This document shows, piece by piece, positions 16,272 to 24,814 of a DNA stretch of 64,000 nt. A program made the translations under genes and the position numbers. The stretch is taken from positions 23,221-87,220 of the forward strand of contig CAJMST010000007.1 of assembly GCA_905216145.1 (NCBI GenBank), given 5' to 3'. Position 1 is the stretch's first letter. Each line of letters opens with the position of its first letter. The notes below the pieces were generated by a model. That model was not told where the DNA came from. It was given only the letters and a program-made list of their open reading frames with translations, and searched no databases. Source of the DNA: an uncultured bacterium. Lineage in GTDB: Bacteria; Actinomycetota; Coriobacteriia; Coriobacteriales; Coriobacteriaceae.

Positions 16272-18098
16272 ATGGCAAAGGGATCAAAAAGGGAAGGTGG
16301 AGGCATCGGCGAGTTGCTCGCGTATGCCGGTGACCGCAAATTCCTAACGTATTTGGGCATGGCGCTCTCGGCGCTCTCGCAGCTGCTGAGCTTTGGCCCG
16401 TACGTGTGCATTTGGCTTGTCGCGCGCGATCTGATCGCCGTGGCGCCTAACTGGAGCGAAGCCTGCGACATCGCGATGTATGGCTGGTGGGCCGTGGGTT
16501 TTGCCCTGGCAAGCATCGTAGCTTATTTCGTGGGGCTCATGTGCACGCATCTGTCCGCGTTTCGCTGTGCGTCCAATATCCGCAAGACTACGAGCGAGCA
16601 CCTGCTTAAGCTGCCGCTTGGCTACTTTGACACGCACGCCACCGGTGAGCTGCGTCGTGTTGTAGACGGATGTGCCGCCTCCACCGAGACTTTGCTCGCA
16701 CACATGCTGCCCGATATCGCAGGCGCCGCCGCCATGGTCGTGGGCCTGCTCGTATTGCTTTTCGCCCTCGATTGGCGCTTGGGCGCGGCATGCCTCATCT
16801 CGGTCGTCGTTTCATTTGGCGCCATGGCCACCATGATGAGCGGCAAAGGCGCCGAGTTTATGAAGGCCTACATGGGTGCACTAGTCAAAATGAACAAGAC
16901 GGGCACCGAATACGTACGCGGCATCCCCGTGGTCAAGGTGTTTCAGCAGACGGTCTACTCCTTCAAGGCCTTCCACGATGCGATTGCCGAATACGCCGAC
17001 ATGGCACAAAGCTATGCGGGCACGTTCTGCCGAGGTCCACAGGTACTCAACCTTACCGCGCTCAATGGCCTTGTGGCATTCCTGCTGCCCGTGGCGTTGC
17101 TGTTGGCGCCGGGCGAGACGGACTTCGCGCATTTTATGGCAAACTTCACGTTTTACGCGATATTTTCGGCCGTGGTGCCGACGGCCATGACCAAGCTCAT
17201 GTTTGTGGGCGAGGCCTCTCAGATGAGTGCCGATTCGCTGGCTCGTATTCGAAGCATCATGGATTCCAGGCAGCTCTCCGTGCCCGCCCAACCCAAGCAC
17301 CCTGCCAGCAGCGACGTGCGATTTGAGGATGTGAGCTTTACCTACGAGGGCGCCGAAGCGCCTGCCGTCAACCATGCGAGTTTTAGCGTTTCCGCTGGTA
17401 GCACCCTCGCCCTGGTGGGTCCCTCGGGTGGCGGTAAGTCAACCTGCGCAAGCCTGATCCCGCGTTTTTGGGATGTTTCCTCGGGTCGAGTGCTCGTAGG
17501 CGGTGTGGACGTTCGCGATATGGATCCGCACGAGCTTATGGACCAGGTCGCCTTCGTGTTCCAGACCAACCAGCTGTTCCGGCAAACACTTGCCGATAAC
17601 GTGCGCGCCTCCAAGCCTACGGCCACTGACGACGAAGTGCGTGCAGCTCTCTCCGCAGCTCAGTGCGACGACATTGTGGCAAAGCTTCCACAGGGCATCA
17701 ATACCATGCTCGGTGCTGGCGGAGCATATCTTTCGGGCGGCGAGGTCCAGCGCGTGGCACTCGCCCGCGCGATCCTTAAAGACGCGCCTATCGTGGTGCT
17801 CGATGAGGCCACGGCGTTTGCCGACCCCGAGAACGAGGCACTCATCCAGCGCGCCTTTAGCAAGCTGGCGGCGGGTCGCACGGTCATTATGATTGCGCAC
17901 CGACTCTCGACTGTAGTGGGCGCAGACCAAATCGTGGTGCTCAACCAGGGCAGCGTGCAGGAGTCGGGTACCCATGCCGAGTTGCTGTCCCAAGAGGGTC
18001 TGTATGCCAAGATGTGGGCCGAATACGAACAGGCCGCGAGCTGGAAGATCACTGCTGCGACCGCGGATGCCGCCGTCACGAAGGGAGGCGAGGCCTAA
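16272..18098 (+). CDS. ABC transporter, fused permease-ATPase, subunit 1
   Basis: 608-residue half transporter: a six-helix exporter-fold membrane domain (about 20-310) and a nucleotide-binding domain (about 340-600). Walker A GPSGGGKST, signature YLSGGEVQRVALARA, Walker B IVVLDEATAF with catalytic Glu, H-loop AHRLST. The D-loop reads FADPENE in place of the usual SLD, a mild degeneracy. AAAGGA lies just before the ATG. The next gene begins at the base after its stop and encodes the partner, so they form a heterodimer. Family relatives include YbtPQ/IrtAB-type importers and drug exporters; substrate and direction are undetermined. Confidence 0.92.
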   Translation: MAKGSKREGGGIGELLAYAGDRKFLTYLGMALSALSQLLSFGPYVCIWLVARDLIAVAPNWSEACDIAMYGWWAVGFALASIVAYFVGLMCTHLSAFRCASNIRKTTSEHLLKLPLGYFDTHATGELRRVVDGCAASTETLLAHMLPDIAGAAAMVVGLLVLLFALDWRLGAACLISVVVSFGAMATMMSGKGAEFMKAYMGALVKMNKTGTEYVRGIPVVKVFQQTVYSFKAFHDAIAEYADMAQSYAGTFCRGPQVLNLTALNGLVAFLLPVALLLAPGETDFAHFMANFTFYAIFSAVVPTAMTKLMFVGEASQMSADSLARIRSIMDSRQLSVPAQPKHPASSDVRFEDVSFTYEGAEAPAVNHASFSVSAGSTLALVGPSGGGKSTCASLIPRFWDVSSGRVLVGGVDVRDMDPHELMDQVAFVFQTNQLFRQTLADNVRASKPTATDDEVRAALSAAQCDDIVAKLPQGINTMLGAGGAYLSGGEVQRVALARAILKDAPIVVLDEATAFADPENEALIQRAFSKLAAGRTVIMIAHRLSTVVGADQIVVLNQGSVQESGTHAELLSQEGLYAKMWAEYEQAASWKITAATADAAVTKGGEA

Positions 18099-19856
18099 AT
18101 GTTCGCCTCATTCCAAAAGAAGTATTTCCTATCCGATAAAGGCGTCGCCGGCGTAAAACGCGGCGTCTTCTGGACCACGCTCACCAATCTCATTACCATG
18201 GCCGGCATGGGCTTTTTATTCCTGGTTATGGCCGGCTTTGTCGAGCATCTCGCCAGCGGGGCTGACCTGCCGGATGCCCTGCCGATCGTGGGCGGCCTCC
18301 TGGTCTTTTTCGTGTTGCTCTTTGCCTCTAACTGGCAGCAGTATTACTACACCTACTGCATCTTTTACGAGGAGTGCGGCAAGCAGCGCATGGAGATCGC
18401 CGAGCGCTTGCGCAAACTGCCGCTGTCGTTTTTCGGCCGTCGTGATCTGGCCGATCTAACCGAAACCATCATGGGCGACGTTCAGACTATGGAGCACGCC
18501 TACAGCCACGTGCTGGGAGAGCTTTGGGGTGCCGTCATCGCAAGCGCCATTGTGTTCGTGGCGTCGCTGTTCTTTTGCTGGCAGCTGGCGATCGCGGCGT
18601 TTTGGAGCGTGCCCGTGGCCTTTGCCGTGCTGTATCTAACACGCGGCCCCATGACCCCGGTGTTCGACCGCGTGCGCGCCGAGAAGGTCAAGGTCACCGA
18701 GGCGATCCAGGAGACGCTCGACTGCGTGCGCGAGATTCGCGCCACCAACCAGGAGGCCCATTATCTTGAGGGGCTCAACGCCGTGATCGATGCCGAGGAG
18801 CGCGAGACCACCAAAGGCGAGCTCGCCAACGGGCTTTTGGTCAACTCCGCCTTTGCCATCCTGCGCCTGGGGATTGCCACCACGTTGGTCACGGGCGCTG
18901 CGATGGTCGCCTCCGGCCGGGTCGACTTTTTGGTGATGTTTGCCTTCCTGCTCATGGTGAGCCGCATCTATGCGCCCTTCGATCAGGCACTGATGCTGAT
19001 GTCCGAGCTGTTTGCCGCCGAGTCGTCGGCCAAGCGCATGCGCTCCATCATGGAAGAGCCCGTGGCGCGGGGCAGCGAGCAGTTTGAGCCCGTAGGTCAT
19101 GACGTGGTGTTCGATCACGTGGCATTTGGTTATGGTGCGGGCGAGGACGGCCGCGCCGGCGAGAAAGTTCTTACCGATGTGAGCTTTGCCGCCAAAGAAG
19201 GGGAGGTCACGGCACTGGTCGGTCCTTCGGGTTCCGGTAAGTCCACGGTGAGCCGCCTGGCCGCGCGCTTTTGGGACGCCACCGAAGGCACGGTCACCGT
19301 GGGTGGCGTGGATGTTGCGAGCGTCGATCCCGAGGTGCTGCTGCGCGACTACGCCATTGTGTTCCAAGACGTGCTGCTCTTTGACGACACAGTGATGGGA
19401 AACATCCGTCTTGGTCGTCGCGATGCCACCGATGAGGAAGTGCTTGCTGCCGCGCGTGCCGCCAACTGCGACGAGTTCGTGAACCGCATGCCGCAGGGCT
19501 ATGACACCATGATCGGCGAGAACGGCTCCAAGCTGTCCGGCGGCGAGCGCCAGCGCATCTCCATCGCCCGCGCGCTGCTCAAAGATGCGCCGATTGTGTT
19601 GCTGGACGAGGCGACGGCGAGTTTGGATGTGGAGAACGAGACCGTGGTGCAGCAGGCGCTCTCCCGCCTGCTCGCAGGAAAGACAGTTATCGTGATCGCC
19701 CACCGTATGCGCACGGTAGAAAATGCCGATAAGATCGTTGTACTCAAGGATGGTGTGGTTGCCGAGCAGGGCACTCCGGCACAGCTCAAGGCGGCAGGTG
19801 GAGAATTCGCCCGCATGGTTGCGCTGCAAAAGGAAGCGGCTGCCTGGCAGCTGTAA
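18099..19856 (+). CDS. ABC transporter, fused permease-ATPase, subunit 2
   Basis: 585-residue partner half transporter with a membrane domain (about 25-310) and an ATPase domain. Walker A GPSGSGKST, signature KLSGGERQRISIARA, Walker B IVLLDEATASLD and H-loop AHRMRT are all canonical, so this subunit probably supplies the fully competent catalytic site. It abuts the upstream gene without a gap and ends at a small CAAAGG-type stem-loop. Divergent AraC control suggests a nutrient- or metal-responsive transporter; the cargo cannot be read from the sequence. Confidence 0.92.
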   Translation: MFASFQKKYFLSDKGVAGVKRGVFWTTLTNLITMAGMGFLFLVMAGFVEHLASGADLPDALPIVGGLLVFFVLLFASNWQQYYYTYCIFYEECGKQRMEIAERLRKLPLSFFGRRDLADLTETIMGDVQTMEHAYSHVLGELWGAVIASAIVFVASLFFCWQLAIAAFWSVPVAFAVLYLTRGPMTPVFDRVRAEKVKVTEAIQETLDCVREIRATNQEAHYLEGLNAVIDAEERETTKGELANGLLVNSAFAILRLGIATTLVTGAAMVASGRVDFLVMFAFLLMVSRIYAPFDQALMLMSELFAAESSAKRMRSIMEEPVARGSEQFEPVGHDVVFDHVAFGYGAGEDGRAGEKVLTDVSFAAKEGEVTALVGPSGSGKSTVSRLAARFWDATEGTVTVGGVDVASVDPEVLLRDYAIVFQDVLLFDDTVMGNIRLGRRDATDEEVLAAARAANCDEFVNRMPQGYDTMIGENGSKLSGGERQRISIARALLKDAPIVLLDEATASLDVENETVVQQALSRLLAGKTVIVIAHRMRTVENADKIVVLKDGVVAEQGTPAQLKAAGGEFARMVALQKEAAAWQL

Positions 19857-19862
19857 GAAGGG

Positions 19863-19883
19863 GCAAAGGAACAGTCCCTTTGT
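19863..19883. repeat. CAAAGG-type stem-loop repeat after the ABC genes
   Basis: CAAAGG-AACAGT-CCCTTTG lies 7 bp after the ABC subunit 2 stop. It resembles the stem-loops at 9581, 44281 and 51635 in arm sequence, size and position just after a gene. Confidence 0.5.
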
Positions 19884-20050
19884 CACATTGACAATCGGTT
19901 ACTCCGCATCGTTAATTTTCAAAAGGTTAGCTATGGCTGACCTAGATAGTTAGATAGAATTAAGGTATTTCAAAAGCGTGCTCGAGCAAACTAATGAACT
20001 CGGGTGCTAAGGCACCATGCCGCGCTTGTGCGGCAAAAGGGAGAAGCAAC

Positions 20051-20296
20051 ATGAAGAAGTCGACGTTTAACACCCTGCTTGTCGGTGGCGGTTTTCTGCT
20101 TGGCACGGCCGGCATCAAGCTGCTTACCAGCGCTCCGGTAAAGAATGCCTGCGTGCAGGGTATCGCGTGCGGCATGCGCATCAAGAACGGCTACCAGGAC
20201 ATGGTCGAGCAGGCCAAGGCTAATGTCGACGACATGGTTGCCGAGGCTGCTTACATCACCCAGAGCGAGGCCGCTGCTGACGAGGCAGCCGAGTAG
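20051..20296 (+). CDS. Small DUF6110-like (PacL-like) protein paired with metal ATPase
   Basis: 81-residue protein starting at the ATG at 20051, 5 bp after GGGAGAAG (an earlier in-frame ATG at 19994 has no ribosome site). A short basic start precedes a glycine-rich hydrophobic segment (LLVGGGFLLGTAGIKLL, about 9-25), two Cys residues (about 33, 39), an amphipathic helix and an acidic Ala/Glu tail (SEAAADEAAE). The plan matches small proteins encoded beside P1B ATPases: DUF6110 in Bacillota and, by analogy, the PacL (DUF1490) proteins of mycobacteria, which scaffold metal efflux ATPases in the membrane. A role as partner of the next gene is inferred from adjacency (18 bp). Confidence 0.65.
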   Translation: MKKSTFNTLLVGGGFLLGTAGIKLLTSAPVKNACVQGIACGMRIKNGYQDMVEQAKANVDDMVAEAAYITQSEAAADEAAE

Positions 20297-20314
20297 CGCT
20301 CCCAGGCACAAACT

Positions 20315-22390
20315 ATGAGATTCTCGATTATCAGCGAGATCCCTGGCAGGACCCGCCTTCAGTTGGCGGGTCCTGTGCCAGAGAGCGATCTCGATGCGCT
20401 TCTAAAGCTTGGCGGCGACATCGATGGCGTGCACAAGGTGCGCGTGTATGGCCGTATTGGCCAGATGGCGCTCGAATATGACGAGCCGCGCCGCGCGAGC
20501 GTGCTCGACGCCTTGGGCGCGCTCGATGCTCAAGCTATCGCCGATGCCAAGTCGGGCTACGTGATGCAACTCGAGCCGCGCAAGCACAAACTCGTTATGG
20601 ACCTGGCGACACTCGTCGGCGCCCATTACGCACGTCGCTGGTTCTTGCCGACGCCTCTGCGTGCGGTGTTTGTCGTGGCCGGTTACATGGCATTTTTGCG
20701 CGCTGCCCTTCATGAGCTGGCACAGCCGCGCCTGACCGTTCCTGTGCTCGACGCTTCGGCCATCGGCATTTCGTTCGTCAAGCGTGATGTCGACACTGCG
20801 GGCCAGACGATGTTCCTGCTCAACGTGGGCGAGCTGCTCGAGGACTACACCCGCGCCATGAGCGAAAACGAGCTCATCAACTCGCTGCTCGATGTGCCCG
20901 ACAAGGCGCAAAAGGTCGTCGGCGACACCGAGGTGAGCGTTGCCGCGACCGAGCTCGAGCCCGGCGATCTGGTCGCCGTGCGCACCGGCATGTCCATTTG
21001 CATCGACGGTGTTGTCGAGCAGGGGAGCGCTATGGTCAACCAGGCGACCCTGACCGGCGAACCGCTGGCCGTCGAGCGCAGCGTGGGCGACGATGTGTTC
21101 GCCGGCACCGTCGTGGAAGACGGCAGCATCTTGGTGCGCGTGCGCGCCAACACGGCGCAGACCAAGCTGCGCTCGATCGTCTCGCTCGTGCAGACGGCCG
21201 ACTCGCTCAAGTCCGAGGGCCAGTCGCATATGGAGGACCTTGCCAACAAGATCGTCCCGTGGAACTTCTTGCTCGCGGGCCTGGTTGCGCTTACCACCCG
21301 CAGCCTCATTAAGACCTCGGCGGCACTGATGGTCGACTACTCGTGCGCGCTCAAGCTCACGGGTTCCGTCGCCGTCATGACTGCCATGAGCGACGCCGCC
21401 AAGATGGGCGTCATGGTCAAGGGCGCGAAGTACTTTGAGTCGTTTGCCAAGGCCGATACCATTGTCTTTGACAAGACCGGTACGCTGACCGAGGCCCAGC
21501 CGCGTCTTGCCTGCGTACTCACCACCGATGGCTGGAGCGAGGACGAGATCCTGCGCCTTTCCGCTTGCTTGGAGGAGCATTTCCCGCATCCGGTGGCGCG
21601 TGCCGTGGTCAATGCGGCATGCGAGCGTGGGCTCGAGCACCGCGAGCGTCACGCTGCCGTCGAGTACATCGTGGCGCACGGCATCGCTTCGTCCATTGAA
21701 GGGCGTCGCGCCATCATCGGTTCCGCGCACTTTGTATTTGAGGATGAGAGCGCGCAGCTCGAGTCCGACATCAAGGAGCAAATCGAGTCCCAGATGCAGG
21801 GCCTGTCGCCGCTGTATCTGGCGGTCGACGGCACGGTCGTGGGCGTGCTCGGCATCGAGGATCCGCTCAAGCCCGGGGTCCGCGAGGCCATCGCCGACCT
21901 GCATGCGCTGGGCGTTAAGCACGTGGTCATGCTCACGGGCGACTCGGAGCGCACGGCCGAGCGCATTGCTCGCGAGGCGGGTGTCGACGAGTTTAAGGCC
22001 GAGCTGCTGCCCGAGGACAAGTACGCGTATGTTGAGCGCATTAAGGGCGAGGGGCGCCACGTTGCCATGGTGGGCGACGGCGTCAACGATTCGCCGGCAC
22101 TCGGTTTGGCCGACGTGGGGCTGGCAATGGGCGGTGGAAGCGACATCGCCAAGGAGGTCGCCGATATCATCCTGACCGATACAGATCTCGCCGCGATCGT
22201 GCGCCTGCGCCGCATGAGTCAGGGGCTTATCGACCGTCTGACGAGTTCGTATTCCAAGGTGATGCTCACCAACTCGGCGCTGTTGGCATTGGGTATTACC
22301 GGCATGATTACTCCGCAGGCGTCGTCGCTGCTGCACAACGGCTCAACGATCGCCTACAGCCTGGGCAACGCAAAGGCTTACCTGCGCTAG
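20315..22390 (+). CDS. P1B-type heavy-metal-translocating ATPase (CtpC-like)
   Basis: 691-residue metal pump. The N-terminus is a degenerate HMA-like domain (GRTRLQLAG) without CXXC. Catalytic landmarks: TGEP (247-250), phosphorylated Asp386 in DKTGTLTE, HP locus EEHFPHPVA (about 421-429), and GDGVNDSPAL. The membrane metal site normally written CPC reads DYSCALKL (341-348), so one Cys is replaced; this points to a specificity other than Cu(I) or Zn/Cd, possibly Mn- or Fe-like, but this is inference. Its gene follows the small PacL-like protein gene and ends before a clear terminator. Probably metal efflux at the membrane. Confidence 0.88.
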   Translation: MRFSIISEIPGRTRLQLAGPVPESDLDALLKLGGDIDGVHKVRVYGRIGQMALEYDEPRRASVLDALGALDAQAIADAKSGYVMQLEPRKHKLVMDLATLVGAHYARRWFLPTPLRAVFVVAGYMAFLRAALHELAQPRLTVPVLDASAIGISFVKRDVDTAGQTMFLLNVGELLEDYTRAMSENELINSLLDVPDKAQKVVGDTEVSVAATELEPGDLVAVRTGMSICIDGVVEQGSAMVNQATLTGEPLAVERSVGDDVFAGTVVEDGSILVRVRANTAQTKLRSIVSLVQTADSLKSEGQSHMEDLANKIVPWNFLLAGLVALTTRSLIKTSAALMVDYSCALKLTGSVAVMTAMSDAAKMGVMVKGAKYFESFAKADTIVFDKTGTLTEAQPRLACVLTTDGWSEDEILRLSACLEEHFPHPVARAVVNAACERGLEHRERHAAVEYIVAHGIASSIEGRRAIIGSAHFVFEDESAQLESDIKEQIESQMQGLSPLYLAVDGTVVGVLGIEDPLKPGVREAIADLHALGVKHVVMLTGDSERTAERIAREAGVDEFKAELLPEDKYAYVERIKGEGRHVAMVGDGVNDSPALGLADVGLAMGGGSDIAKEVADIILTDTDLAAIVRLRRMSQGLIDRLTSSYSKVMLTNSALLALGITGMITPQASSLLHNGSTIAYSLGNAKAYLR

Positions 22391-22414
22391 CGGACGTGTT
22401 CGCCCACGTTATCT

Positions 22415-22460
22415 GGCCTGCGCCCAGACGGCATCGGTGTCGTCCGGACGCAGGCCTTTT
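22415..22460 (+). terminator. Terminator of the metal ATPase operon
   Basis: GGCCTGCG (22415-22422) pairs with CGCAGGCC (22449-22456), followed by TTTT. The 26-nt loop holds a smaller imperfect stem. Confidence 0.75.
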
Positions 22461-22473
22461 GCATTTGACCATT

Positions 22474-22511
22474 TGCTAGCTTCTCTATATAGTGTTGCTA
22501 GCGGTGCTAGC
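22474..22511 (+). promoter_or_regulatory. Three TGCTAGC repeats: candidate toxin-antitoxin operator
   Basis: TGCTAGC occurs at 22474, 22496 and 22505; each contains the palindrome GCTAGC. A -10-like TATAGT lies between the first and second copies. The array sits directly before the antitoxin start, as expected for autoregulation by a ribbon-helix-helix protein. Confidence 0.6.
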
Positions 22512-22533
22512 ATTTGAAGGGAGCGGGATCAAC

Positions 22534-22887
22534 GTGGGTGCTGTTAGCGGCATGGCGCAGGTGAACGTTCGCGTGGATCGCCAGGTCAAGGACCATGCGG
22601 AGGAAGCGTTGCGGCTTTCGGACAGATCACTGCCCGAGCTCATCAAAAAGGTCGTGGCCAAGGTCGCGCAGGGCGGCGGGCAGTGCGAGGAAGTGCTTGC
22701 GGCCGTCGACGACCGGCAACAGACCGTCGCGCACGATACTCCGTTCGCCGCGTCGTGGGCAGCGGCAGACCGGCTTTATGCAGATTTGGGCATCGCTGCG
22801 TCGCCCGTATCCGACGATTGCGATTGGGACGCAATCTATTCCGAAGCCATGGACGAGCGCTATCGCCAAAAGGGGATGATCCTGTGA
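22534..22887 (+). CDS. RelB/DinJ-like ribbon-helix-helix antitoxin
   Basis: 117-residue antitoxin if translation starts at GTG 22534, which follows GGGATCAAC; ATG 22552 (MAQVNVRVD) is the alternative. The N-terminal AQVNVRVDRQVKDHAEEALRLSDRSLPELIKKVV is a MetJ/Arc-type ribbon-helix-helix segment close to RelB/DinJ. The C-terminal half (DWDAIYSEAMDERYRQKG) should wrap the toxin. Its stop overlaps the toxin start, giving a coupled pair. RelB-type antitoxins more often accompany RelE-fold toxins; here the partner is a PIN nuclease. Confidence 0.8.
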   Translation: MGAVSGMAQVNVRVDRQVKDHAEEALRLSDRSLPELIKKVVAKVAQGGGQCEEVLAAVDDRQQTVAHDTPFAASWAAADRLYADLGIAASPVSDDCDWDAIYSEAMDERYRQKGMIL

Positions 22888-23399
22888 GCGGAGCCCCTCT
22901 TAAAATCATGGTGGATGCGAATGTGTGGGTTGATTCGTTTTGTGTTGACCATGCCGAGTCGCTTGCCGCGCGTGCGTTTATTGGGCAGGCGACGGAGGCG
23001 GGGGCATCGCTGTTCTTTCCGGTGCATATCGCTAAGGACGTACTGTACGTTGTCCAACACGAGCTGAAGCGTGGCGTTCTTGCCAGCGGGGGAGCGCTCG
23101 ACGAGGCTTCTGCCCGCGCGATTGGCGATGCGGCGCTGGCGTTTGTTCGGAATATGACCGAAAACGCTACGGCCGTGGGTGCAGATGCGTCGGACCTTTG
23201 GCTGGCCGACAAATACTTAGCGCTCTATCGCGATTACGAGGACAACTTGGTGCTCGCCGCGTGCAAGCGCGCGCAGGTCGATTACTTGGTGACCAACGAT
23301 CGTAAGCTGCTCGAACATGCCGATCTTGCAGCAAAGACCCCGCACCAAATGATGCCGATTCTTGCTTTGGCCGAACGTGGCGGCGCGGCTATCGGTTGA
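22884..23399 (+). CDS. PIN-domain ribonuclease toxin
   Basis: 171-residue PIN protein starting at GTG 22884 with AAAGGGGATG upstream and a 4-bp overlap with the antitoxin stop. The first acidic motif is MVDANVWVDSF; later acidic residues lie in DLWLADKYLALYRDYEDNLVLAACKRAQVDYLVTNDRKLL, giving the usual cluster for Mg-dependent RNA cleavage. The gene pair forms a type II toxin-antitoxin module. The RNA target cannot be predicted. ATG 22911 is an alternative start but would drop only nine residues. Confidence 0.82.
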   Translation: MSGAPLKIMVDANVWVDSFCVDHAESLAARAFIGQATEAGASLFFPVHIAKDVLYVVQHELKRGVLASGGALDEASARAIGDAALAFVRNMTENATAVGADASDLWLADKYLALYRDYEDNLVLAACKRAQVDYLVTNDRKLLEHADLAAKTPHQMMPILALAERGGAAIG

Positions 23400-23457
23400 C
23401 GCGAACTGTTTGCGGGCCTCTTGGACGACGATGCGCCAAGGGACCCGCGTCTGCTAT

Positions 23458-23892
23458 TTACAAAAGCTCGGCCTTAATGGCGGGGCTTTCTGCGAGCTTT
23501 TCGGCTGCCTTTTCGTCGGAGCTGTCGAGTGCTGCCAGACTGCGGTAGACCCACTCGTTGACCTGGGTGTTCTTGACGCCTGCAGTCTGCATAAGGGCGC
23601 CTACCTCGCGGATTGCTGCGAGCAGATCGGCTTTGGGACCCGCGAGCTCGACCTCGATGCCGTGGTAGGCGGCCACGCCGCGGTTTTCACTCACGTGGTC
23701 GATAAAGCCCTCGACGGTCTCAAGCTGCTGGGCGAGAGCTGCATCATCGTCAGCGTCCAGCGCAACAAGGGCGTTCGAAACCGTGAGGGCGGGATGTCCG
23801 CAGGGGACAAAGCCTTCGATGACATCCATAGCTTCGGTAATGGTTGAGCCCAGGCCTGCGAGGGCATTGACGAGTTGCTGCTTGGTATCCAT
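23458..23892 (-). CDS. Conserved-looking hypothetical protein, 144 residues
   Basis: Not recognised. It is a soluble, acidic, mostly helical protein (MDTKQQLVNALAGLGSTITEAMDVIEG...) with a single Cys in VPCGHPAL and no membrane segment or known motif. AAAGGA is 6 bp before the ATG, and the composition matches native genes, so it is probably real. It is convergent with the PIN toxin gene (about 58 bp between stops) and divergent from tmRNA. No function is proposed. Confidence 0.7.
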   Translation of the reverse strand: MDTKQQLVNALAGLGSTITEAMDVIEGFVPCGHPALTVSNALVALDADDDAALAQQLETVEGFIDHVSENRGVAAYHGIEVELAGPKADLLAAIREVGALMQTAGVKNTQVNEWVYRSLAALDSSDEKAAEKLAESPAIKAELL

Positions 23893-24129
23893 AACGGTCC
23901 TTTCGACGGTTCAATTTTGCTTGGCGAAAATATACGTGACGCGATCGGTAGCAAAAGTGCGAAGTGCAGCGCACATTGAGGTCTTCACAGCTCGTGCATA
24001 GGACAGCTGTCCGCTTTCGGAACGTGGTAAGATAACACTCCACAAGCGGGGCTCGCCCCACATGTTCCTTGAAAAGTCGACGGGTGTTGGGTGCTCGTGC
24101 CCAATACCATCCAGACTTTCCCGACATTC

Positions 24130-24493
24130 GGGGGCGACTGGTTTCGACACGATAGCTCTGAGAGAGGAAGCAAGCCGAGGTCTCCTCGCCTCGTTAAACA
24201 GGGGTACCGTCAAATTGAATTGACAACAACTCTTCTTTTGAGCCCATGGCTCTCGCTGCTTAGTTTATAGCGGCGCGTCAACCCGGTGATTTCCCCGACA
24301 CCGGCGCGACGTCATGTTAGGGGAATGCTCCTGCGCACGTAATCGGTATGGCGCAGGCTAAGACCGAACCGGTTAGGACGCCGCGAGCGTGTCGCTGCGC
24401 GCAAAGCGTCCGAGACAAAACCAGCGACTGAGCTTGGAGATGCCAATCAGGGGGCTTTCGTGGACCGGAGTTCGATTCTCCGCGCCTCCACCA
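24130..24493 (+). ncRNA. ssrA: Transfer-messenger RNA (tmRNA)
   Basis: About 364 nt. The 5' end GGGGGCGACTGGTTTCGAC and the 3' end, with T-arm GAGTTCGATTCTCC and acceptor strand GCCTCC-ACCA, form the alanyl-tRNA-like domain. The internal reading frame closes with ATGGCTCTCGCTGCTTAG, encoding MALAA and stop, the usual hydrophobic degron. The CCA is encoded. The resume codon is uncertain: the frame read backwards from MALAA stays open to ATT-GAC-AAC-AAC, so a tag near DNNSSFEPMALAA is the best reading. tmRNA with SmpB rescues stalled ribosomes and tags nascent chains for proteolysis. Confidence 0.95.
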
Positions 24494-24503
24494 ATAGCTA
24501 CAG

Positions 24504-24536
24504 GCAGGTAGAGAAGTGTCTCTACCTGCTTTTTTA
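24504..24536 (+). terminator. tmRNA terminator
   Basis: GCAGGTAGAGA (24504-24514) and TCTCTACCTGC (24519-24529) form a perfect 11-bp stem followed by TTTTTT, 11 bp after the tmRNA CCA end. Confidence 0.92.
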
Positions 24537-24550
24537 TTACATATAGATAC

Positions 24551-24806
24551 CGCGGAGAACCGAACTCTATGCAGGGCGCGGGCGTAAAGAAAACGCGTAA
24601 GCGTTTTTAGCCCGCGGGCGAGGACGCCGGCAGGCGGCCGAAGCCGGTGCGGATTTGCGAAGCAAATACGCGGATTCTCCGCGCAAAGCTTCAACCCAAT
24701 ATAGATGCGATGTTATCGAATCTCAGCCTGCCATGCGCCACATCAACGGAACCCCAAACCCGCGGAGAATCGAACTCTGTGCAGGGCGCGGGCGTAAAGA
24801 AAACGC
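24551..24806. repeat. Antisense copies of the tmRNA T-arm in a 46-bp direct repeat
   Basis: Segments 24551-24596 and 24761-24806 are direct repeats differing at two positions. Each begins with CGCGGAGAA(C/T)CGAACTC, the reverse complement of the tmRNA T-arm (24468-24484); the second copy matches all 17 bases. Both continue CAGGGCGCGGGCG and GAAAACGC. The first also has the small hairpin AAACGC-GTAA-GCGTTT. No gene is visible here. Confidence 0.75.
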
Positions 24807-24814
24807 CTCAGTGA

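Noticed and set aside
24317..24694. Minus-strand ORF of 125 residues across tmRNA
   Set aside because: It is antisense to tmRNA and its RGESNSGPRK-type stretch is the known artefact of translating structural RNA genes.
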